A stretch of 64,000 nt of DNA from Rhabditophanes sp. KR3021. Taxonomy: Eukaryota > Nematoda > Chromadorea > Rhabditida > Alloionematidae. The translations under genes and the position numbers were made by a program. The stretch lies in assembly GCA_963281155.1 (NCBI GenBank), contig CAUJLY010000003.1, positions 2,728,001 through 2,792,000 on the forward strand, given 5' to 3'. The notes beneath the pieces are model-generated. The model did no database searches. It was not told where the DNA came from and saw only the letters and a list, made by a program, of their open reading frames with translations. Position 1 is the stretch's first letter. Each line of letters starts with the position of its first letter. This document shows positions 11,078 to 22,683 of this stretch, in pieces.

Positions 11078-12179
11078 CCTCAATCTATATCTAAATATTT
11101 TTTAGACGTCTGATATTGTCTAGTTGGAAGTATACTCGCTATTTGTGATTATCTTTGTGTCACAGAACGAACGATGTTTTGATCATTGGAAATAAGCATA
11201 TTAAGGATAATGCTTATGCATACGTTAGACGCATTTCCTCTATATAGATATAGTAATATAAAAAATAAATGTTATTACAAGATGATGTAATAGAGCCGTA
11301 AGGTCATTATAAATATTTACTTCAATAACTATTTCAACATATATTCACTGGAGATTTATAAAAAATAAGGTTATGCCATAATAATGCGATTGGTGTGTCT
11401 TTGGTATGTAATTGTTGGTGAAAGTTGGGGTTATAGTGTGCTGATCAAGGTAAACACCCTTTGAGTTCTAAACATTTAAATGGATCGCTGGAAGTAACTA
11501 TTCATTTCATTCTAGTATTTTAGCCTTTGTAGTTTCATATAAATATGTATAAATAATCTTGCTACATAAGCAAATAATTACTCATTAGAAAATAGCATCA
11601 TTTTTTGGCTTTCTTGGGAAAAGATTGCTCATCAATAGTAAAGGCGCATCATCATTAAATTAATATAGAAAGCATAGTCTTCCTGTAATAAGTCGTACAT
11701 TGTCTTCTTCTGAATATCATTTTAGGACATATTTAAAAAATTGTCGCACAAACGAATTCTTATCTATATTTGATTGCTAGCATTTAAATTATTATATTTA
11801 CTTGTCATCTGTCATTGATTTGTTAACTATCGCATAACTGTCTAAACATAACAACAAATGAAATATCCGTCTGTCTTTTAATTTCAGGAAATAACAAAGT
11901 CACATTCAAACTTAATTTTAAGTAATTTTTTTGCCTTTTAACGTTTATGTTTGTCCAGTGTTGCAGTTGTCAAGTTCATTTATCAATAAAAAATATAATA
12001 TACTTTGGAAATAATCCAATTATCAAACCTAATAGATAATGTTAATATCCTGTGTGAAGCATTTCTTTTACAATTCAGCTGTATTATATTTTAGCCTGTT
12101 AACCCATTTTGCTAAAATAACGTTCAAATGTATAGCATATCAGGTTCAGCATAATATAGGTTTTATTTTAGGATCCAAT
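11078..12179. promoter_or_regulatory. Divergent intergenic region between OSTC-like and ABHD genes
   Basis: This 1.1 kb AT-rich interval must hold the promoters of both flanking, head-to-head genes. I see no specific motif beyond an acceptor-like TTTTATTTTAG ending at 12170-12171, nine bases before the ABHD ATG. Confidence 0.35.
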
Positions 12180-14172
12180 ATGTTTGATAAGATGATGAAT
12201 GCTGGAGTGGCTACTACCACAGAAGCAGCGCCGGCTGTGGTGAAAAGGTAAATAATAAATGAAGTGAAATTAAAAGTAAGTAATTTTTAGTTCAACTTTT
12301 AAGTTCGTTTCTGTCTGTGTTGAAAATATAATAGATGCTGAGAAAAGGTTGTTAGGAGCGGTTTTTCCAAGAATCGTCGAAACGGAAGTTCCAGTTTCTA
12401 TTGCAAACGGAGTAATTCACACAATTTCTTTAAATGACGAAACAGCCGATTATGGAACAGACATACCATTTGTCTTGGTCCATGGCTTTGCTTCCGGAGT
12501 AGGACTGTGGACAAAGAATTTAGCAGCATTGGCATCCAAAAGACAAGTCCATGCATTTGACTTACTCGGTTTCGCGAGATCGTCTAGGCCCCAGTTCGAT
12601 AGTGATCCAACGTTATCTGAACTCGAATACGTTCAAAGTTTTGAAGATTGGCGCAAGGAGATGGGAATTGAAAAGATGGTACTTGTGGGGCATTCGTTTG
12701 GTGCTTTCCTTGCATCTTCATATGCTCTCGAACATCCATCCAGAGTCAGACACCTAGTCTTAGCAGATCCATGGGGTTTTGCCGCTGAACCTGCTAAAGC
12801 CGACAAACAATTTAATATTCCGCCGTGGATGAAAGCAGTTGGAAGTGTAGTCACAATGTTCAATCCTTTAGCTTCCTTAAGATTAGCTAGATCATTGGCA
12901 CCTTATTTGGTTAAGAAGATTAGACCAGACCTTGGAAGTAGATATGGTACCGAAGACCCTGATGCAATTTATGATTATGTTTATCAATGTAATGCTCAAA
13001 ATCCAACGGGTGAAATGGCTTTCCGCGGAATGATGTGTAATTTCGCTTGGGCAAAACGTCCAATGTGTCATAGGTTCGGTAATTTGGATCCTAAAGTTCC
13101 TGTGACATTTATATACGGAAGCAAAAGTTGGATAGATCCAACACCAGGTTAGTTTCTTCTTAATAACCTTAATTAATATTTCATTTTAGGTAATTTTTAA
13201 GCCGTCAAAAAGATAATGAATATCAAACGTTTATTTAAAAAATGGGGAAATATGTTAAAATTAAAGTATTACTCAATAGTAGTCAAAAGTTCGTGCATAT
13301 TACTGAGAGCAATAGCAGCTATTCTCTTAACGGTTTTTGAGTGCTTTTTCCACATAACATCATTGGATTGACCCGAGGAGTCAATATTTGTCAAGGCGCA
13401 TTAGAGATCCATAATAATTGAGTATTCAAGTGCCAATGCTTCATTTGAAGTCAAGCCATCAATCGAAACTGAAACCAATTGTCCCTCATATTTTAAGCTA
13501 CCGATGACCAAAGTATCCTTCTCATTGAGAGGAATGTACCTGGAATAAAAAGGCCTGGCATCTGCAATGTGATCATTAAATCTAATTCACACGTTTCCAG
13601 CAACACCACAATAAAATATTGATCTAATGAACTGATCAAAGTTAGCATTCATATGGAGTGGCAAATCGAGTAGGACATAGATACTTTGTTCACCACTTGC
13701 AGTTTTGCGGGTTTAGCCTAATTGCTTCCGTGTCTTATTGTGGCACTTCTTCCTAGTGTAACACTTTTTTCGGGCTTAAACATTTTCTTTGGTCTCCATA
13801 GCCGTCAGCATCTTCATTTTGACGTATCATATTTTAATTATCAAATTGACGATATTTAAAAATGATCAAGCAAAAAAAACAATTAGTATTTTGTTCAACT
13901 TTATTTACTAATAAACATAAAATTAATGTGTCGTTTGCGACCAATTTTGTGCCTATACATATTTAAAATCAAATAATGATTCAATTTAACTTAATCCACT
14001 TTCAGCCTATGAACTTCAAGCCAAGAATCAAAATATCTACATTGAAGTTCAAGTTATTAAAAATGCCGGTCATCACGTGTATGCTGACCAAGAAAATAAT
14101 TTTAATGAAGCTATGTGTGAACTGTCAGATACCATTAAAAAGAATGCTGATTTAGAACGGGATTTAAATTAA
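12180..14172 (+). CDS. ABHD4/ABHD5-family alpha/beta hydrolase
   Basis: Exons 12180-12247, 12291-13147 and 14006-14172 join in consistent phases to give 363 aa. The product matches the ABHD4/ABHD5 (CGI-58) family, which acts on N-acyl phospholipids or regulates lipid-droplet lipolysis. Visible signatures are VLVHGFASGVGLW, DLLGFARSSRP (family DLLGFGRSSRP), the nucleophile elbow GHSFG with Ser near residue 158, PWGF, NPLASLR, RPD, GWAKRPM-like AWAKRPM, the acid-bearing SWIDPTPG and the C-terminal GHHVYAD with the catalytic His. Vertebrate ABHD5 has Asn instead of the nucleophile; here Ser is present, so the enzyme could be catalytically active, as in ABHD4 and insect pummelig. Intron 2 (858 nt) carries an antisense GIY-YIG fragment. 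The start follows a TTTTAG acceptor-like site. Confidence 0.88.
13272..13740 (-). pseudogene. ANKLE1/LEM-3-type GIY-YIG nuclease fragment (copy A1) in ABHD intron 2
   Basis: Reading the minus strand gives QSIYVLLDLP, a short gap, FIRSIFYCGVAGNV, a stop, IRFNDHIADARP, then LVIGSLKYEGQLVSVS, NEALALEYSIIMDL, a stop, ALTNIDSSGQS and a basic helical end VKRIAAIALSNMHELL. This follows the order of the ANKLE1/LEM-3 GIY-YIG domain: YxLLD, IFYVG, R..H, EA..E..ii.al, LTN..G, C-terminal helix. At least two in-frame stops are present upstream and within, and the second-motif Val is Cys. It lies wholly inside a host intron, antisense. Related copies lie at 43047-43530 and 42640-42750. Confidence 0.7.
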
Positions 14173-14382
14173 CTATTAGAAGGTACACAACAATCATTTA
14201 TTCCATAGAATAATATATTATCAATACAGTGTATACTAAAACAAAGATTTGTGTTACTTTTTAAAAATAAACATATACAATTTTATCCCACAACTGGCCT
14301 TTGTTGCTTCCAAAACATCATGCAAAGATTTGGAAGCGACTTATATGTATAAATTGTTTGACAAAAGTTTATTTCAAAACGA

Positions 14383-15792
14383 TTAACAACTAATGAGACT
14401 ATGATTTTTTTCTAAAACTTCTGCAACATGTAACAATAGATCGTCTTTCCCAAATCCAGCCATTAATTGAACTGATAAGGGCAACCTATTTGCAGCCTTA
14501 GAAATTGGAATTGATATTGCTGGAACCCCAGCCATATTTGCACCTTGTGTATAATAGTCATCCATTCGTTCTTGATTAACCTTATCTTTTAAATAAGCAG
14601 ATTTTAAAGGAGAAGTGGAAGAAGTGACTGGTGTTAGTAAAAGATCACATTCGTTAGCAAACACATTTTGAAAGTCTTGAAATATCATTCTTCTGATTTT
14701 TAAGGCCTCAAGATAATGTATCCTATTGTTCTTCTTCATTGTAAAGTAATTGCCAGCAAATATTCTTCTCTTGACTGTACTATTTAAATTGAGTGTCCTA
14801 CTTTTGGTCATCATTTCATCGGCACTTGTCTCATTCGAATTACTTTCTCCATAAAATAACCCAGTAAATCTGGCCATATTTGAGGTAACATCAACTTCAT
14901 TGATGATATGATAGCACAGAATTGAATATTCAGTATGTGGCATTGAGACATGAACAATTTTATGGCCCAAATCACTTAAAATGTTGGCAGCTTTATTGAC
15001 GGCATTTTTAGCTTCTTTTGTCAAAGTGTCAGTAAAATATTCTTTTGGTAAACCTATCGTTAATTTTCTGTCTTTGTCAATAATCTCTTTTGGGCAATCA
15101 AATGAAGTGCTATCTTTTTCGCAAATTCCCCTCATAATATCAAAATAAATAATAGTTTTCCCTACGTCTTTAGCAAAAATTGAAACAGTATCAAGTGAGT
15201 TGACTAAAGGAATTAGTCCAAATCTGGACAAGGCACCATATGAAGGTTTAAACCCAACTAAACCACAAAAAGCAGCCGGATTCCTTGTAGAACCTCCTGT
15301 ATCGGATCCGATTCCAACATCAGCCATTCCTAATTGAACAGCAACAGCAGACCCTCCCGATGAGCCTCCCGATATCAGCCAATCTTCGTCAATCTTATCT
15401 AAAGGTGAGAAGCCATTTTTTACAGGCCCGTACTTTGAATCAAGAGATGATGCCCCCATTGCAAATTCATCCATATTACTTTTGCCAATCACACATCCTC
15501 CTTTAGAAATCAAACGATCGACAACTGTTGAGGTGTATAAAGAAGTGTAATTTTTCAGCATATCAGAAGCACACGTTACTTTTAAATCTTTAACACTATA
15601 TAAAATGCATTATATTGTTAGTGCAAATAAAACTAACTTGAAACAGTCTTTTACTACAACGGGAAATGGCGTCAAGCCTCTATTTAGGGCCTCTTCTGCT
15701 TGCCTCAAACATAATGGGAAAGATTCCGTTATCAGAGCATTGTATATTTGGTTTGACCTTGCTTTCCCAATTGCATTTAATATCCTATCCAT
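14383..15792 (-). CDS. QRSL1: Mitochondrial glutamyl-tRNA(Gln) amidotransferase subunit A (GatA/QRSL1)
   Basis: Exons 15792-15638 and 15595-14383 join in phase 2 through a 42-nt intron, giving 455 aa. GatA is the amidase subunit of the GatCAB complex that converts Glu-tRNA(Gln) to Gln-tRNA(Gln) in mitochondria. The amidase signature is intact: VVKD (catalytic Lys), TCASDML, GKSNMDEFAMG, the cis-Ser in SGGSSGGS, the nucleophile in GSDTGGSTRNPAAFCGLVGFKPSYG, and RFGLIPLVNSLD. The C-terminus has AGVPAISIPI and QLMAGFGKDD. The N-terminus is about 25 residues shorter than human QRSL1, so a further 5' exon with the targeting peptide could be missing. It is convergent with the ABHD gene and head-to-head with PSMD13. 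Confidence 0.9.
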
Positions 15793-16973
15793 GTTGCAAT
15801 TGAATTAAAGTTTAATACAAAAAAATATAGAGATTGGTTCTGTGGTCTTAACACCAATGTTTTTAGCTACTTCAATACACGTCATTCCAACTTGGCCTTT
15901 CCCCCTAAAGCTTCTGGAGACAAATTTGTAATTTTTTGAAACAGCTGAATTTTGCGTTTAATCAAATATTTAAATAAGCCCTGCGAAGGGTTAATAAAAA
16001 ACTTAAAATAATGTGCGACAAGAAGAAAGAAAATTCAATAAGTGTACTGATTTTGTAAGGCTTTACCTTCATAAACTCGAGGAATAATTAATCAGAGAAT
16101 GGCTTCGTTTTTACAACTGAAAAAATCAGCATTAGAAATAGGAGGTTAGCTCTGAAACAAGTTACGGGGTTTTCTATTGTTGCTGAAAAAATTAACCATC
16201 TTCGGTTTGTTTTTCATTTTAGAGTTTTCATGGAAGTTTGTAAGTTAAAATCGGAAGCATGGAGCTTTCTTTGTCTTGTACATATGCCTGGTAGAGCTCC
16301 TCGTTGTTTACTTAATCATTTAACTGCCTCTTAGAGTATTGTTTCATGATAAAATAATTAGGTTTTCTTTTGAAAGAATACTACATTGGTTTTGGTGGGC
16401 TCAAGAAATAAGTCGAACCACATAGAACATATTTTAAGTCAGAACATTTTGCAAAATGTTGCATGGAAATGCGGTAATACTATATCTGATTTTTTCGCCA
16501 GATTGTTTTAGTTTTGAAACAAAAATTAATAATTTGAATTGTCAATGCTTTTAATAATCTTAACTTTGTAAATATAAAAATAATTTCTACATTGCATGAG
16601 ATAGATCCGAAGATGTTTAGTGCTTCAATGATTACTGATTTTAAAAACAACAAAATGTTTATTTATGACTAATTTCGATTGTAAATTCTAAGTTCTTTGT
16701 TTTAAAGCTTCAAATAATCAATTCAGGGTTATTACCCACGTTATTTACTTATAAATGTTAAGACTTATTTGATTTTATCAAAAATGTTACCTTTTTAGTT
16801 ATAATTATGTGATAGCTTTTGAATTACTTAAAATTAATTGCTATGATTAACCATTTTTGAATTTCCATTTCTTTTACAACGAAAGTATTTTTGCGTTGGA
16901 ATAGAGAGCATAGTCATCATTTAAACAACTTGCATTCGTGAACACTAAAACGGATTCATTCTAAATTGTAGAC
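15793..16973. promoter_or_regulatory. Divergent intergenic region between GatA and PSMD13
   Basis: About 1.2 kb of AT-rich DNA separates the two head-to-head genes. No gene, repeat or RNA was seen. ATTGTAG directly before the PSMD13 ATG looks like a splice acceptor. Confidence 0.35.
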
Positions 16974-18221
16974 ATGTATGCAGACAAAGTAGATAACTTT
17001 TTAGCTAGAAAGGCTGACGAATGTGCCACTGACGAACCTAAAGCTATTTGGAGCACTATCCTCAAGTTGCATTCACTAAAGTAAGTTTTAAACACCTAAG
17101 TCATCATTTGCATGTAAGCATATTTTAGATTATGGCACCAATTCTCAATGGAAGTAACTGCCGCTCTTAGAAATGCTGCTTTTGTTAAGACACTCGATAT
17201 GGGAGAATTCTGGGACAATGTAATCTCCGTATACAAAGCTACTTTGGCTCCATACACCGTTGCTGATATTGCTAGATTCAGGGCTCATGATATTTTTGAT
17301 AAGGAAGGGCGAGTAAAAGCTAAGGCTTTTCTCGAAGAATTGATCACCTACTTTAAGAAGGATATTGGGTCTGTCATTCGCCTAAAAACCGTACTTATTG
17401 AATTATATGTCTTACAAGGAGGTCTGCCAAAAGAAACTGAAGATGTTAAGCCAAATGATTTTATCGCGGAAGTTTTGGAGCAAGTTGAACAATGCCCGGG
17501 AAATACTGAAGCTTTATCAGCTTACTATTACGCCTTGATGAAATACTACATCATGACCTGTGAATACACTCAGTTGTACCGTGCTACTGTTAATTATTTG
17601 GACGTTGCCAGAGATATCACTCATTTCACTCCACAAGAAATTCTCAGCTACAGCTACCATATGTGTGAATCTGCTGTTCTTTCAGATGAAATTTTCGATC
17701 TTGGAGAATGCTACAACCATCCCATTCACGAAACTGCTATGAAAATTTCGAACGACAACAAATGGATCTTGCTATTTGTTGATGCATTCGTTCAAGGAGA
17801 CATGAACAAATTTAACTCTAGTGGTTACATGAAGAATAATACTTATGCTAATAAACACGAACTTTTGGAACGCAAGATCCGCCTTTGTGCTACAATGAAC
17901 TTCGTTTCTCACACCAAGAGTTACCATATTCCTTATGCTGCTTTTGTCCAATATTGTGGAGTAACTTGGGAACAAGTTGAATATCTACTGATGAAAGCTG
18001 TCTCCCAAAAGTTGATCCGTGGAAAGATTAACGAAGTAGACAAGGTTTTTGATTTGGAATGGATTAAGCCACGTACTCTTGGTAAAAAGCATTTAGTCGT
18101 TCTTAGAAACAGATATTCTGAATGGTCCAAAGGAGTCAAGGGGCTAAAGGAAGAGTACAAGCAAAACATGGGCGAACTTAAAGAGATCAGTCATCCTCCA
18201 GGTGGTGAAGTTTGCATGTAA
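16974..18221 (+). CDS. PSMD13: 26S proteasome non-ATPase subunit 13 (PSMD13/Rpn9)
   Basis: Exons 16974-17080 and 17129-18221 (48-nt intron, phase 2) encode 399 aa; human PSMD13 has 376. Rpn9 is a PCI-domain scaffold subunit of the proteasome lid. Family features seen are AIWSTILKLHSLKLWHQFSMEV near the N-terminus (family YTKKLWHQLT), the helical TPR-like middle, and a PCI/winged-helix region in the last third with EQVEYLLMKAVSQKLIRGKINEVDK (family [25 protein letters not shown]) followed by WIKPRTL (family WVQPRVL). The ATG is two bases after an acceptor-like GTAG. AATAAA signals cluster at about 18283-18295. GatA lies head-to-head upstream, VPS53 tail-to-tail downstream. Confidence 0.95.
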
Positions 18222-18748
18222 ACCACATTTTGACAGTAAATTATTTAATGGTGATGAACTATATTTTAAACAATATTTCCGTAAATAAAAAATAAATGAT
18301 GTTTGTATTTTTTTTAAAGTCTGCACTTTTTCACTGTTTCCAAATGTTGCTTACTTTGCTACTGACTTTCTCTAAAGCATAGTTCCAGTGAATTATCAAT
18401 CGACTGGTGCTTATACTTACTCTACATTTCACAAAATTAAGGTATGGTCTTGATTCATTTGTTAATTTCGTGTTCCTTTGTAAAGTTATTTGTAGTAAAT
18501 ATTCAATTAGTTGATGAGTTTGTAATTTTTACTTTAAATAATAAATTCATTGATCTATTAATTTTTTAAAAATATGACTTGTCAGTTGGTTAAAAAAGGA
18601 AGCGTCTTTTTATTTATGATTAAAAACATGTAATTTAACTGAATATATTTACTAAACACAAGATAGGAAATATGAATAGTGTTGCCATATATTCATGATA
18701 CTTGACAATAATAATTACAATTTAATAAATAGAGTTCATATAATTTTG
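18222..18748. other. Convergent intergenic region
   Basis: This interval holds the 3' UTRs of PSMD13 and VPS53. Apart from polyadenylation signals I see nothing in it. Confidence 0.5.
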
Positions 18749-21130
18749 TTACAATTTCTTGACTAGTTTTTCCAATTTTCTCATACTAGAATCAGTAATA
18801 TTTTCGGCAGCAATTCCAACAACTTGCCCAATTGTTGCAGATAAATTTGTTGGCAAAGAATGTACATTCGGTAATGTATGTGTTTCCATGCTTTCTTCTA
18901 CAGTTGCTTTGTACAAGTTAAGTAAAGGTATTTGTTCAGACCTTTTCATCGATCTCATGTCTAGTATTTTCTGAAGTTCAGTACTGTCAGAATCTGGTAG
19001 TATCTTGACGTAATTGTCAATGAAATCTGCGTTTGTCTTCAGAGGATTGATGACCACTTTCAAAACCATCTCAGCTTTTGTCAGAGTTTTGGTGACCGTA
19101 GTAGTGTAAATTGTCGGTGGTTTGACGTGCACGATACTTCCAGTACTAAGCATTCCTAGTAAAAAGGACTTTAATGCAGCTGTATCAAGCAACAGCTGTT
19201 CAGCTCCAGTAACTGATATTGGTTTACATCTGTACACAACCCCCAAGTATTTGTTCACTAATTGAGTAGCCAATTTCAGACAAAAATGGGCAAAGTACTT
19301 TCTTATGTCGGAAAAGTAGTCTCGAATCAGAGGGATAGTTTCCTTTAAGTGATTCCTCAATTGAACAATAAACGGACTTTCATCTCCAACTGACTTGATT
19401 TTAGACCAATCCCGCTTAACCATATCCTGGAATATGTTTTCATAAAAGACCTCAATGTCATTAACCAAAATCATCAAACTCTTATTAGCAATTCCGTAGA
19501 ATATTTCAATCTCTGACGTAAAGTCAACTGTGGCTAGTCTTTGTTTTAGTTTATCTTGCAACTGGATTGTGGTTTCAGCACACCAGTCCGCAGTTGACAA
19601 CAGGCAACATGTAAAATATTGCTGATCGAGGCTTAATCTTTGAGATGAATCGTCTCTGATAAAGTTTTGGAATAAACTGGCTGTAGTTGATAGGCTTCCC
19701 CACGTTGACCCTTTTGGTAGAAAAGTTGATATACATTCATTCGCATACTTTTGCAGGCAATTTTTAAATATGTCCACTAATTTCCAAAGTAATGCATCCG
19801 GATCTGCACACAACTTACTTGATTCGGTAATAATTTTTTTGAGTAGCAAGAACATATCTGCCGAAGATACAAGAGGTTGTGAAGTTGCGTTTTCTTGCCT
19901 AACTGGCTTTTCAGCTCCTGATCTTATTTTGGAAGCACATTCATCCAAAAATTCCATTAATTTCTTGTTTTGGGCAGCTATGAAGATATCTATGTATTCA
20001 TCAAATAATCTCCAAATACACTTTTCAAAGTTGTATCCATCAATAGCTGGAAACCTTTTGCAAATTAAGGTTTCGAACATTATTGTATGATTTATAGAGT
20101 GCATCAACAGTTTCCAGTCGATTTCCATCCTTCTTCTTTGCATAATCTTGTTCAGGGACAACCTTGTTCTATCGCAAAACTCTTTCGTTAGGCGCCGACC
20201 CATTTGCCATTGCGGTGGAAAAATCTTGATCTGGATAAGCTTTTCAAAATCAGTCAGTTTTTTGATATACCAAGCATATCTTTCATCGATCTTAGTTATC
20301 CAAGCAATTACTTCTGACTCTCCGAACAAAACATCATACTCAGAAAGCTGCAAGTTTAAAAACCATTTCCAAAAATCTTCCTCAACGTTGTTACTCAAAA
20401 CAGCAGCAATCCTACACATATCTGTAGTCGTCTGAGTCAGAATTCCTTTTAGAAAGACGTTTTTCAAATCAGTTGACAATTGATCAGACAACTCAACCTT
20501 TATGTCACCCACTTTTTGAGATAAAGTTTTGATTTGCTCTATCTCCAAATAATCATCAAATATTTCCAAGACATTTAGAACAGCTGGAAGTTGTGAAGCA
20601 ATGTCTGAGTATTTTTTTTGCGGAATCCAGATTGAAAGTGAATTTACACCAGATAGCAATATCTCTAAATGGTGAAGGGTCGTAATTGATGTGGTAAGGT
20701 TTCTTTTAGCAACATCCAATTGCTTGATGTCTCTTGTCATTTCGTGAACCGATAGTTCCGAAGACTGCGTCTTGCTTCGTATAGAGCGAATCTTTCTTTC
20801 CAATTCCATCATAGCAGTCTGTATCTGAATTAGGGAATCGTTTCCATCCAGCTCTATTTGCCCATGTGATTCAACTAATTCAGCTAGCTCACCATCAATG
20901 TCATCTATTTCCTTGCTGACCGACAATATAACATTATCCAAGTTAGAAAGTGACTGCTCTGTTGGAAACAACTTATTAATATGGTCAGTTAAATCCATAT
21001 CAGGCTGGCAAAATTCAGATGTACTCAGATCGTTTATGACAGTCCTAGTGCTTGGCTTCATAGATATATCAAGATCTGATGACAAGGAATCACTGTCAAA
21101 AGTCAACTTTTTAGCATTAAAAGATTCCAT
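18749..21130 (-). CDS. VPS53: VPS53, GARP/EARP tethering complex subunit
   Basis: A single uninterrupted frame of 793 aa (human about 830) from the ATG at 21130. VPS53 is a CATCHR-type subunit of the GARP and EARP complexes that tether endosome-derived vesicles at the trans-Golgi or recycling endosome. The N-terminal signature is clear: INKLFPTEQSLSNLD (family INTLFPTEQSLANID), then the coiled-coil ITRDIKQLDxAKRNLTTSITTLHHLE, WITKIDERYAWYIK (family WLDKIDRRYAW), FPPQW and EFCDRTRLSLNKIM (family EFCHVTRAELAKIM). The C-terminal helical region is complete and ends LVKKL. Absence of introns in so long a gene is notable for an animal. It is divergently paired with RPS12 (379 bp between ATGs). Confidence 0.95.
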   Translation of the reverse strand: MESFNAKKLTFDSDSLSSDLDISMKPSTRTVINDLSTSEFCQPDMDLTDHINKLFPTEQSLSNLDNVILSVSKEIDDIDGELAELVESHGQIELDGNDSLIQIQTAMMELERKIRSIRSKTQSSELSVHEMTRDIKQLDVAKRNLTTSITTLHHLEILLSGVNSLSIWIPQKKYSDIASQLPAVLNVLEIFDDYLEIEQIKTLSQKVGDIKVELSDQLSTDLKNVFLKGILTQTTTDMCRIAAVLSNNVEEDFWKWFLNLQLSEYDVLFGESEVIAWITKIDERYAWYIKKLTDFEKLIQIKIFPPQWQMGRRLTKEFCDRTRLSLNKIMQRRRMEIDWKLLMHSINHTIMFETLICKRFPAIDGYNFEKCIWRLFDEYIDIFIAAQNKKLMEFLDECASKIRSGAEKPVRQENATSQPLVSSADMFLLLKKIITESSKLCADPDALLWKLVDIFKNCLQKYANECISTFLPKGSTWGSLSTTASLFQNFIRDDSSQRLSLDQQYFTCCLLSTADWCAETTIQLQDKLKQRLATVDFTSEIEIFYGIANKSLMILVNDIEVFYENIFQDMVKRDWSKIKSVGDESPFIVQLRNHLKETIPLIRDYFSDIRKYFAHFCLKLATQLVNKYLGVVYRCKPISVTGAEQLLLDTAALKSFLLGMLSTGSIVHVKPPTIYTTTVTKTLTKAEMVLKVVINPLKTNADFIDNYVKILPDSDSTELQKILDMRSMKRSEQIPLLNLYKATVEESMETHTLPNVHSLPTNLSATIGQVVGIAAENITDSSMRKLEKLVKKL

Positions 21131-21509
21131 GTTCAAATTATGCTCAAAATATTCAATAAATAATAAGTGAAATAAAATTATGTTATGGAAAACAATTTTG
21201 ACACATACTCTTTATGTTTATTTACTCTTCTTTGTAAGACCATTTACTCTAAGACATTATGTTCCAAAATTCCTGACGCGATTACAGTAACTCCCCAAGT
21301 AGACACAGTCTTTTCTTTTAATATTTTTGAAAAATTGAATTTAAAATAGCCATTTCCACCATATATGTTGATATTGGCTTGGTAAAAGTCGTCTTTTAAT
21401 TTATTTTTTATATTATCAATTTTTTTTCGCCCATTTAATTTAATTTTTAATGTTTTTTGAGCATAAAGGAGATAAAATTTAATTTATTTTAGGAAATTCG
21501 AGGACTACT
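21131..21509. promoter_or_regulatory. Shared divergent promoter region, VPS53/RPS12
   Basis: 379 bp separate the two start codons. The right end reads AATTTATTTTAG, 18 nt before the RPS12 ATG, which resembles a splice acceptor of a 5'-UTR intron or a trans-splice site. No polypyrimidine TOP-like start was identified with certainty. Confidence 0.4.
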
Positions 21510-21971
21510 ATGGAAGACCAAGTTCAAGCAACCGTACCAGTAGGAGAATCTACCTCTCCATTGGATGTTAATGATGCTCTTAAGAGATCTTTAAAGTCTG
21601 CCTATTACGCTGACGGACTTTCCCGTGGACTTCATGAGGCCGCCAAGTCTTTGGACAAGTAAGTGTAGAGAAATAAAATGAAATACTAATTTTTGTTCTT
21701 TAGACGTGGAGCTTATTTCTGCGTTCTTGCCGAATCATGTGACGAACCCATGTACGTCAAGTTGGTTGAAGCTCTCTGCCAAGAACACTCCATCCCTTTG
21801 ATCAAGGTTAACAACAAAGCTATTCTCGGAGAATGGGTTGGCCAATGCAAGTACGACAAAGACGGAAAAGCCCGTAAGGTTGTTGGATGTTCATGTGCCG
21901 TTGTTAAGGATTACGGAAGAGATGAGGAAGCCGCTAAGGTTCTCCGTGAATACTTCGCCGCCCAAAAGTAA
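21510..21971 (+). CDS. RPS12: 40S ribosomal protein S12 (eS12)
   Basis: Exons 21510-21658 and 21704-21971 (45-nt intron, phase 2) encode 138 aa; human eS12 has 132. It is a structural protein of the small subunit head/beak. Family blocks are [79 protein letters not shown] and a C-terminal LREYFA. Codon use is noticeably more GC-rich than in neighbours, as expected for a highly expressed gene. The intron is too short to carry a snoRNA. AATAAA occurs about 55 nt after the stop. Confidence 0.97.
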
Positions 21972-22683
21972 ATGGCTTATTAGCTAATTTCCATCCCTTT
22001 TTTATTGCTGGATTGTTAAATTTTGTTAATAAAAGACTTGTTAAATCAAATATTCTAGTTAAAATCTCGATTAAAGGAATCTGATATTAAATTTAGATAA
22101 AAAATATTGGATATGTTGAACGAGTTATCTACTCATCAAATCTCGAATACATCCTCTTTTGATCAAGTTTGATATAATGATGTGTGCGTATAGATTAAAT
22201 ATAACCAAACCTTATATTGAAAAGTACAGCTTTCATCAATATTGTTTCATTTACATAATGATTGAACAAGAACTCACGTCATTCAAAAGTTATATCTCGT
22301 TGTTTGCTGTAATACATTTATATACGTTGCGATGACTACGTGGCATCTAAATATTTTAAACCTCTATGAGTGACCGAGTTTATACTAGTACTCATATATT
22401 TTATAGCTTATATTTTAGTTAGTTAAATTAAATAATTGTATAGTTAATTTATTTATTTTCAAACCACAAGTTATATGCACACATACTTTTTAAGTAATTT
22501 ATTATTTCTTATCTTTTATTTCTGAATCAAAATTATATACAACCACCGTCATAACGAATATTTTTGTACTTTTAGACTTCATCTCTCTATTACCTTTTCT
22601 TGGGTAAGAATATTCAAATGAACATCTAAAAGTATATTATTTATTCCCAAATAACTTATATTATTAACATTTACAAATCAAAG
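21972..22683. other. Intergenic, AT-rich
   Basis: About 700 bp between RPS12 and SLC35B3, both on the plus strand. No gene-like frame or repeat was seen apart from the RPS12 polyadenylation signal. Confidence 0.5.
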
